Shown here piece by piece: positions 1 through 7,618 of a stretch of DNA of 19,500 nucleotides. Each line of letters opens with the position of its first letter. The stretch's first letter is position 1. A program made the position numbers and the translations under genes. Source of the DNA: Irineochytrium annulatum (Eukaryota; Chytridiomycota; Chytridiomycetes; Chytridiales; Chytridiaceae); assembly GCA_027600665.1 (NCBI GenBank), contig JADGJL010000277.1:1-19500 (forward strand), given 5' to 3'. The notes below the pieces were generated by a model, which was given only the letters and a program-made list of their open reading frames with translations, had not been told where the DNA came from and searched no databases.

Positions 1-994
1 TCAAAATACTGTTCGCAATAGCCCAATCGCCAACCACACCTCCGCATAGACCCTCCACGACCTCTTCCGTCAAGGCCCCACCTAGCACCGCCCCGCAGAC
101 CTGCCCAAAGAGGTCCTTAGCCATCGCTGAGCCCACAACGACGGGATCCACACCCTCGCCTAACTCCCCGCGCAAATATGCCCAGCTCCCCGGCGCAAAC
201 CCGAGCTCGCCCACTGGGGTACGAGCGATAAGTGGCCCCAGCTGCACGACGCACGGGCCCGCGACGTAGTGCGCGAGAAGGTCAAGCGGGTCGCCGATTA
301 CGACGCGATCAAGCTCGCCGGACGTTACGGCCATTTGCAGACGGAGGTGGTGGGCCGCTTGCGTCGAATTGGCCGTGTCAGCATGCGTGACGGCTGCCGG
401 CAAGGAGCCGGCCGTCGCACGTCCCTCTTTTATTGCGGAGGCAGAGAGAGTAATGTCCGCGGCCGGGTGCCTTATGAGAAGGTGGAGGCAGCAGAGGGCG
501 GCCCGGCGGAGCGCCGCCAGCTTCGCCGCGCCCGCCTTTCCCCCCAACCCGTCCGCGGTCCCTGCAACACCGTCGGACTCTTTCCGGCTTGTTTCCTCGG
601 AGATGCCGTCAGGCATGAAATCAATCAACATGGCCTCCCCGAGAAAGTTGACGATGTCGCCGCCGTAGGCACGCACAACCTCCGCGATCGTACCCAAGTA
701 CCTTGCGAGAGGCTCTAAGGTGGCGGACGGCAGCTTACCCGTAGACGTCTGTTATCACGACGTTAGATGTTGCCGCTCTTAATAAAAACGCATAGCATCA
801 CCTACCGATTCAGCCGCCAGCTCCGCGAGGCCCGCTACCTCTAGCCGTACCACCGCGCCCCAGCCTTTCCCTACAACGCCCTCGCCCTTCGCCAGCGCCG
901 CCCTGGCCCTCTCCCATCTACCGGGGTCACAGACGAGCGCCTTCACCCAGGCAGCTCCGGCGGCTCCGGCGGTCTTGGTGACGGCAGCGTCCAT
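1..994 (-). CDS. Soluble adenylyl cyclase-like protein (ADCY10 type), N-terminal part, cut by window edge
   Basis: Two exons are visible, 806..994 and 1..748 (continuing beyond base 1), separated by a 57-nt GT..AG intron (749..805, phase 0). The start at 994 has an in-frame stop about 25 nt upstream. The first ~310 residues resemble the first catalytic domain (C1) of soluble-type class III adenylyl cyclases, which make cAMP from ATP using a C1/C2 pair. Seen: LEVAGL at residues 51-56, where family members have the (V/A)D(I/M)SGF strand; then GGDIVNFLGEAML at 92-104, matching GGDILKFAGDALL. The two metal-binding Asp positions are Glu52 and Glu101, and the Lys of the second motif is Asn97. The later segment (RVVIGDPLDLLAHYV, PVGELGFAPGSW) fits the end of a C1 domain. 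A ~70-residue low-complexity Ala/Gly/Ser stretch sits inside the domain. The C2 domain and the long C-terminal ATPase/TPR region usual for the family would lie outside the window. Family assignment is good; catalytic activity is doubtful. Confidence 0.82.
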
Positions 995-1459
995 GCGTGC
1001 GTCGTGGTCGGGTAGCCCTCACTCACGATCAGGTTGTGTAAGGATTTACCTCTGTTTAGATTTACAGATCGGCGCGCGATGAAGGGTCGTTGAGGGTTGT
1101 CACAATGCAAGCTGGTCCTATTCTGGCGGTAAGCCAATATCCTGCAGCATTGCAAGAGCTGATTTAGACCCCGAAGCAAACACAATTGAAGTTTTCTTTG
1201 TTCGCTTAACTACTGATAAACCAGTACAACACTATCTGCTTGAATGTGAAGAAGAACACGGCATGCTATGCAGAACTATTGGGGAGCCGTTAGACTAAAT
1301 CTGCGAAATCCGATGAATATATGCATAACCACTACGATAGATAAGACTCCATAACCATAAAGCCAAGGGAGCAAAACGAACCAAAAAGTACAAATAAATG
1401 CGCCTTAAAAAAATCGACTGTTGTGTGCAGCAGCTTAACTATTTCTTTCCGGCCGTGAT
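995..1459. other. Intergenic region between cyclase 5' end and Tcp11-family 3' end
   Basis: This 465-nt stretch lies between two minus-strand genes. It should hold the 3' UTR of the Tcp11-family gene and the promoter and leader of the cyclase gene. It is visibly more AT-rich (especially 1190-1420) than the flanking coding DNA. A short open frame at 943..1185 on the minus strand overlaps the cyclase start in another frame and resembles nothing I know. I see no RNA gene, repeat or clear AATAAA signal for the minus strand. Confidence 0.6.
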
Positions 1460-4400
1460 TTATGCAACAACCTCCCTCAGGATCCCATCGTACCACTCGC
1501 TATACACCTCCCCGTTGAACCGAACCCACGTCGCGACGCGAACGCTAAATGCCTCCAGCTCCGTCTTCACGATGTCCAGCCCCGACCTCTCCAGCCCTTC
1601 CCGCTTAAACACGCCCGACACGACGTGCGCCTTCACGACGGCCTGGATCCTTCTTCTCAAAAGCCCAAATACCGGGTCCTTCGTCGAAAGCGTTTTGCTC
1701 GTCATGGTCCGGATCAGAGCGGCGCGCTCGGCGCTTAGCTCGACGGGCTCGGCCGGCGTCAGTTCCGCCTTGCCGGTGGCGTTCGCAAGAGTTTGACGCC
1801 GGGAGGTCAAGAAGGACGACACGCTCGAGATGATCTGAAGCGAAAGGTTATCGACCGTGATGTCGGACTCGCCGCCTTGATCGGCGGCCCCTGAGCTCGT
1901 CAGGAGGATCATAAGCGTGTCCTTGAGCGCCATCAGCGCGCCCCTCTCGCCCCTGATTTCGGGCACGGCGTTCTGCGTCAACATGAGCAGGGCCGCGACG
2001 ACCGTGAGACGTTGCCCTTCCTCCTGGAACCGAACCAACCGTTCGGCGTCGAGCGTGAGGGTCTCTGGCATCGCGTCGGCCCTCCGCCCCGCAGCGTCGG
2101 GTGGGGAGAAGACGAGCGCAAGGATGGCGTCGTGGAAAATATCGGTGAAGCGGACCCTGTTTTCGGGAATCTCAACGCCCTCCGGGTTACGGGCGCGGGC
2201 AACGCTCTCGGCGTCACGGGAGGCGCCGGCAAGCCACGCCTTAGTGCGATCGAGGGTGGCCTCGCCGCGCTGGAGGGCATTCGCAAATTTCTTCCGCTCG
2301 TACTCGGCGGCCTGGGGTCGGAGGTGGGGGCGGAGGCTTTGGAGCTTGTAGTTGGCAAGATCGAGGCGCATGTCGTCGAGAAGGTCCAGGATGGATTCAA
2401 ACACTGAAGTAAGGATCTCCGGGTTAAGCAGCTGCGGGGCTGAGAGCTTCGCCGAAATGGCGCGGACGGCGCCGTCACGAAGCGGGGCGCAGAGTTGGCC
2501 CATCTTGTGGACGATGTAGCCAAGCAGCGCCTGCAGATTCAGTATCTTGTGGGTGATCTGTTGGCGCAGCATGTCCATATCGAGGATCTCGTTAATTTCC
2601 GCCGAGATTTTACCCTTCTCCGACACCATCGACAGCAGTTGCTAAAAGTAAACTGTAAACTATGCCATTCCGTAACCAAAGGCTTACCTTCTTAATGTCG
2701 CTGACAAAAGCGGGCACATGTGTCATCAAATCCCCGTTCGCAAACGTCTCCCGAACATTGTCGAAGAATGCCTGTTTCGCGATAGCGCGGACCCTAACCT
2801 CCAACGGCGACAGCACGGGCTTCTTCAACGCAAAGTCCGGATCCAGAGTAAGCTCGTGCGCGAGCTGCTCGTTCGAGAACGACGCTCCGAAAGACGCCGC
2901 GACACTCGACAGATCCGGGATCCTCCCTCCAGCCTCCGCGGCGTCGGCGTTACCATCATCGGCTACGATGGACGGCGTAGACGGGCGTGAGAGGGACATA
3001 TTGTCACGACGCGGGGAGTCCGGCGTGGGAGAGGGGGACGACCTCGCGCTGCTGCGGCGCCTCCTATCGCTGGGCGACCGCGCCGTGACCGAGTCCGGAC
3101 GCTTCCTCATAAACTTGGTCGGGAAAGTCTGCGGAGAGGTCGAGAGGACGTCAAAGTCTGGCGGGGACGGGCTGGGCGTCCTATTGGCGGCCGCGCGGTT
3201 GATCGGGATGGACGAGGACGACGAAGAGTTGCTGTCAGATCTCTCGTGGATGTAAACCTCATCGTCGTCCATCATCTCGTTGCCAGTGGTTGCGAGCAAG
3301 AGTGCCGTGCGCTCGTCCTTAAGTCTCTGGAGTGCGCCGTCTCCGAATCGCTTCAGGCGGTTCAAAAGCACCTTTTGCTGCTGCTCGATTCGGGGCTTCC
3401 ACTGGGCGACGGCGTCGACCTGGTCCTTGACCGAGATCCACAAGCGCTCCAGCTCCATCCAGTGGGAGACGATTGTTTCAATGATGTTCTTAGTATCCCT
3501 CTCCTTCCACGCCTGGAAACTGTCGTAATACGTGATCCACGAGTTCAGTAGTGTCAGAGTAAGCGCCATGCGATCCGGGCCGTTAAAGGCGCGAATGTAG
3601 TTGGCCCATCTTTCGAACTTCACTAAGAAGTCGGCAGCTGCACGCTGGACGATCTGATAACGACGAGGTTAATAAACGCAAGAAAATTGCTCCTCCTCAC
3701 CTCCTCTTCTGCCCCAAGCACGGGCATGATCTCGGAAGTGTGAGCGACGATGATAAATGCACTCAAAAAGATCCGATTGGCGTTTTTCCAAGCAGCGGGC
3801 TCTTCCTTCTTTGCGCCCTGCTTTTTCGTCGACCGACCCCTCTCTTGTTCAGCGTCCTCCTAAAGCAAAACCTACGTCAGGAACCGCAAAACATTCGAAA
3901 GAACGCACCTTTCGAGGCGCCAACGACTTCAGCTGCTCTAGCAACGCCAACACCTTTCCAGCGCCTTTGATCACCACCTGCGACTGAATGCAACCCGCGA
4001 ACTCCTCAAAGCTCATTGCCTGCGCATTTTTCACCGAGAGCGCCGGCTTCGTGTGGCCCGCAGTCGTCAAGTTGTCCCACTCCTTTACAACAGCGTGGGC
4101 CGCCTTGCCGCGGTACCAACGCTGAATCAACGACGCGGCCGAGTTGAGCAACGAAGGCAGCTCGTGCACGACTGTCCCGTCGTCGACGAGCTCGTTCGCG
4201 CTCAGCTTCCTGGAACGCGGGGTGGAACGGAACGCGCGGCGGCGGGCCTCCGAGGCGGACAAACGGTCCTCCAAGGCCTGGCGGCGCGCGAGCAGCTCCT
4301 CCTGCTCCTTCTTCTGTTGCGCGGCCGCGATCTCACGCGCTCGGGCGACTTGAATGGCGCAGGACTTGACCTTTTGTGTAGAATGGCGCATCAGCATTTC

Positions 4401-4838
4401 GCAAAACAAAGCAGTCTAATGCCGACGAGAACGCACCTGACGCTCCAGAATGGTCTTCCTGTTCAGCTCCGCAGCCTCAAGCGCCTCCTGAATCTTCTCC
4501 CTCCCAACCGGGTCATCCTGGTTCAGGTCGTGTCTGTGCTTGGCAAGGACGCCCTTGATGTGACTGTGCCGGCGCTGTAGCTTCTGTCTCCTGGCTTCGA
4601 TGAAAGCCTTGTTGGCGACGTCATGACTGGAGAGGTGGAGGTCCAGCGTTGAGGCCGTAAACATGGACCGTCGCCTCCTGGCGCGGAAGCGCGCCTCCAG
4701 ATGGTACGGCTTCCCGGCGGGATGCTTCAAAGGCTGCGAGTCGATGACAAAGAAGCCCGGGTTGGACCTGGCAGAGGTCAGGAGGGTCGCGGACGGGAGC
4801 TCCTGGAGGTCGGCCGAGGCCTTTGCTTCGACGGCCAT
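1460..4838 (-). CDS. Tcp11/Sok1-family protein with IQ motif
   Basis: Five exons: 4437..4838, 3909..4370, 3701..3859, 2688..3653 and 1460..2641. The four introns are 66, 49, 47 and 46 nt, all GT..AG and phase 0. The product is 1056 residues, TAA stop at 1460..1462. Residues 1-200 are basic and probably helical (AARQK/EEL-type runs). An IQ-like motif, SLIQRWYRGKAAHAVVKEW, lies near 214-232. The Tcp11 domain begins with FEEFAGCIQSQVVIKGAGK (end of exon 2), continues through RIFLSAFIIVAHTSEIM (exon 3) and FLVKFERWANYI (exon 4). It is interrupted by a Ser/Pro-rich, probably disordered stretch (~480-600). It resumes with NEQLAHELTLDPDF and ILDMDMLRQQITHKI, then HKMGQLCAPLRDGAVRAI, a hallmark Tcp11 block. 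Family knowledge: yeast SOK1 suppresses loss of protein kinase A, and mammalian TCP11 acts in sperm cAMP-linked function. The IQ motif suggests calmodulin binding (inference). Larger than animal TCP11 (roughly 500 residues). Lies head-to-head with RPS4 across a 1 kb gap and upstream of the cyclase gene in the same orientation. Confidence 0.88.
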
Positions 4839-5841
4839 GGTTCGGTGGGAGGTGTTCTCGGGTTACTTGTAATCAACTTGGATATCGTCCAACCAAGCTG
4901 TACGTTCGAGTATGAGATGCGAGGAACAAGGAGGTGGTGGAGAGCGATTGATTAGGAATTGTGGGATCAGCGATGAGGCCCAGCTCGGTGGCCACCAGCA
5001 AATCGCCGGCTTTCTGGAATCGTCGACCCCACTCCTCGCCCGGCCTCGAAGCCCGCCCTCGCCATCCCCTGCCGACCTCAATCGCGTCCCGCCTGCGCCC
5101 CCCTTCCACATCCGCGTCCGTGCGCTGCAGGTCCACGACTCTGATCCGACGTCCCCACGCCGAAGTCGACCAACTCCGCAGTCCACAGCGCCCTCGCGAC
5201 GACACTGGAGAAGGCCCTCACCTGCCCTGCGTGAACGGTTCACGATGATGATTCCTTGTGTTGACAGCGAAGTCGATTATTCTGCCAATTGTTGTCAGCA
5301 GCTGAGACGTCCTGAAACAGACGATAAACAATCAACAGCATTTCTCGTGATTTGGAATAAACAACGAGCAACGGCCTTTATCTTGGAGATATTTATCAGA
5401 TGAGCAGGCTGGATCGATTACTTCTGCAACCTAGCGCGTAAAATGCAATATGGATTTTCTACAGTGGTTAAATTTTTCATAATGCCTGCAGGCCGAGAGG
5501 CAGCCATAACCACCAGGATAGAGCATGACCTTCGCAATTATATGCTGACATATGGTCATCCCCGTTCCCGTGACGAGTGCGGAGTGTGGGCAGGCGCTGA
5601 CGGTGGACGGTCCGCGCGAAGTGACACCGATACCGGGCGAGTATTTAGACAGGAAGGGGAGAGAAGAGAAAAGGTCGAAGAGCGGGAACAGTATGAGGTC
5701 GCGTGATTACGAAGAATGTGGAAGAGGAGGCGCGGCAGACGAGGGACAGCTCGGGAGCTGTGTGTGCGTCTTAATATGACCTGGCGCAGCGCATCCCTAA
5801 GAGACGACTTGTCAGTCCATTTTTTCGACTAGGACAACGCC
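4839..5841. promoter_or_regulatory. Divergent intergenic region between Tcp11-family gene and RPS4
   Basis: This 1003-nt region separates two divergent start codons, so it should contain both promoters and 5' leaders. It has a GC-rich half (about 4960-5245) and an AT-richer half (about 5245-5545). Several overlapping open frames exist on both strands in the GC-rich half, but none has recognisable similarity, a good ATG and splice-consistent ends together. Immediately before the RPS4 start there is a pyrimidine-rich patch (5814-5828, including a run of T). A 75-codon plus-strand frame (5552..5779) ends in CVLI and is discussed as a weak finding. I identify no tRNA or clear TATA box. Confidence 0.5.
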
Positions 5842-7280
5842 ATGGTATGCACCCCACCGCGGCCTGCGCGAGACGAGGAGAGGAGGAGCCGAGGAATGAG
5901 GCGATGACGGAGACGATCTGGAGGGCCTTGGAGGGAGCGGGGAGTAGAGGCGGTCGCGAGGGCCAGCTGGGGGGTTGGTTCGGTGCACTGGGTGCTCCCG
6001 GGGCCGCCTTCTGACGCGAACGGTTGAGGATGGGGTATGCCGTAGTGCGCTGCTTCGTTGCCGGGGATCGATCGGAGGCCGAAGGGCGAGCTTGCAGGAT
6101 GCGCGAATGGGACGCGAAGGATCTTCGGTTCTATTGAACAGGATGCTAACTGCCTTATTATCACAGCCGAGGGGACAGAAGAAGCACTTGAAGCGCGTGA
6201 GTATTGCTCTGTTGTCTTTCATCATCCTCTCTTTGGTCTCGTTGCTGATACGGCCGCTTTTTTTTCGTCCTCCACAGCTTGCCACGCCCAAGAACTGGTT
6301 CTTGGACAAGCTCACGGGCACGTGGGCTCCTCGTCCCTCTCCCGGTCCCCACAAGCTCCGGGAGTCCCTGCCCCTGATCATCTTCCTCCGCAACCGTCTC
6401 CGCTACGCCCTCACGGGCAAGGAGTCCAAGTCCATCGTCATGCAGAGGCTCATTAAGGTCGACGGCAAGGTCCGCACGGACCACACCTACCCGGCCGGCT
6501 TCATGGGTGCGTAAGCGTAAAATTTTTTTTGGCGTTCTACTCGGTTGAGGTTGGTAGGGCTAGGAATTTGCTAACCGCTCTATGTTGGTGGTGGTTAGAT
6601 GTCATCTCCATCGAGAAGACCGGGGAGAACTTCCGTCTCATTTACGATGCGAAGGGCCGCTACACCATCCACCGCATTACCGCGGAGGAGGCCAAGGTTG
6701 GTTGTTTGTTTTTTCCGCTTGCATTGTTTCGGTTGGATTTTTTTTTTGTCGGGGCTGATATCTTGCCTTCGCACAGTACAAGCTCCTTAAGGTAAAGCAG
6801 GTGAAGGTCGGTGGCAAGAGCATCCCGTTCATCGTCACCCACGATGGCCGGACCATCCGCTACCCGGACCCCCTGATCAAGGTTAACGACACGGTTAAGT
6901 TTGACCTTGAGACGGGTAAGATCACGGACTTCATCAAGTTCGAGGTCGGCAACCTCGCCTACGTTACGGGCGGCCGCAACATCGGCCGTATCGGTGTCGT
7001 CACCCACCGCGAGAGGCACCACGGCGGCTTCGACATCGTCCACGTCAAGGACGCCCTCGACCGGTCTTTCGCCACTAGGCTGAACAACGTCTTCATCATC
7101 GGCCACCCCGGCAAGCCTTGGATTTCGCTGCCCAAGGGCAAGGGTGTTGCGTGAGTCATTGTTTTCTTGCCATTTCTTTCTTATCCGCTGTAATCGCTTA
7201 CTCATGCTTATGCTTTTTACAATAGGCTCACCATCACGGAGGAGCGTGACCGCAGGCGTGAGAAGGCACTTCAGCAGTAA
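5842..7280 (+). CDS. RPS4: 40S ribosomal protein eS4 (RPS4)
   Basis: Six exons: 5842..5844, 6167..6196, 6278..6506, 6599..6696, 6777..7150 and 7226..7280; TAA stop. The product is 262 residues, the usual size of eukaryotic eS4 (~261-263). The first coding exon is only the ATG; exon 2 gives [10 protein letters not shown], then [81 protein letters not shown] and [12 protein letters not shown], all diagnostic of eS4. A KOW motif ([18 protein letters not shown]) lies near 183-200, after the central eS4 core. The protein is a structural component of the small ribosomal subunit that binds 18S rRNA. Intron 1 (5845..6166) is 322 nt with a canonical TGCTAAC branch at 6144..6150. The other introns are 81, 92, 80 and 75 nt, longer than in neighbouring genes. 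An AATAAA lies 123 nt after the stop. It is convergent with the arrestin-like gene. Confidence 0.98.
5845..6166 (+). other. RPS4 intron 1 (322 nt, directly after the ATG)
   Basis: The intron starts GTATGC immediately after the start codon and ends TCACAG just before [11 protein letters not shown] perfect TGCTAAC branch sequence sits at 6144..6150, 16 nt before the acceptor. It is the longest intron in the window and is GC-rich for most of its length. No snoRNA or convincing internal gene is visible. Confidence 0.93.
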
Positions 7281-7618
7281 GCGGTGTGATCTGCTGGTCG
7301 TGCGGGTTGTTATATTGGAGGAGGTCCACTTGGGGGGGTCGGGCCAACGGCTTGATGGTTGGCGGTTGTTTTTTCGCTCAGGAGTTTTCGAGTTGATGCG
7401 CAAATAAAGTCAATTTCGAGCTTGAACTGCTATTGCAGCCCGAGTAGTGCTGAGTCACCTTTGTGTCCTCAAATCCAACGAAAACCGGATACTATGCTGC
7501 CACTGGTATGATACAGGGCATAATTCGATGACCACCATAAAATATCTGCTCTATTATTTTCCCTATTAATAAAGAAGACTACGGAAACGTCGGCAAATGA
7601 GAAGAACGTCGATTGCCA
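7281..7618. other. Convergent 3' regions of RPS4 and arrestin-like gene
   Basis: This 338-nt stretch lies between two stop codons facing each other. It should contain both 3' UTRs. Only the RPS4 side has a canonical AATAAA (7403..7408). The part from about 7400 to 7618 becomes AT-rich. No gene, repeat or RNA is apparent. Confidence 0.7.
7403..7408 (+). terminator. Polyadenylation signal AATAAA of RPS4
   Basis: An AATAAA hexamer stands 123 nt downstream of the RPS4 stop in a region that changes from G/T-rich to AT-rich sequence. Position and match make it the likely cleavage/polyadenylation signal. Confidence 0.65.

Noticed and set aside
1917..2407. Antisense plus-strand frames of 131-144 codons over the Tcp11 gene
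   Set aside because: They are shadows of a GC-rich coding exon on the minus strand with no recognisable domain.
4863..5243. Overlapping open frames on both strands in the GC-rich half of the Tcp11-RPS4 gap, including a minus frame with QKAGDLLVATELGLIADP
   Set aside because: The minus frames reach this length only by starting at GTG. None shows family similarity or a splice-consistent gene model, and high GC content keeps all frames open.
5845..6166. Possible C/D-box snoRNA in RPS4 intron 1 (GATGA at 5903-5907, CTGA at 6011-6014)
   Set aside because: The C box deviates from the RTGATGA consensus, the box spacing is long and no convincing terminal stem or guide element was found.
5975..6514. 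Long plus-strand frame across RPS4 introns 1-2 and exon 3
   Set aside because: It is the RPS4 frame read through two introns; splice signals and the eS4 family alignment explain it.
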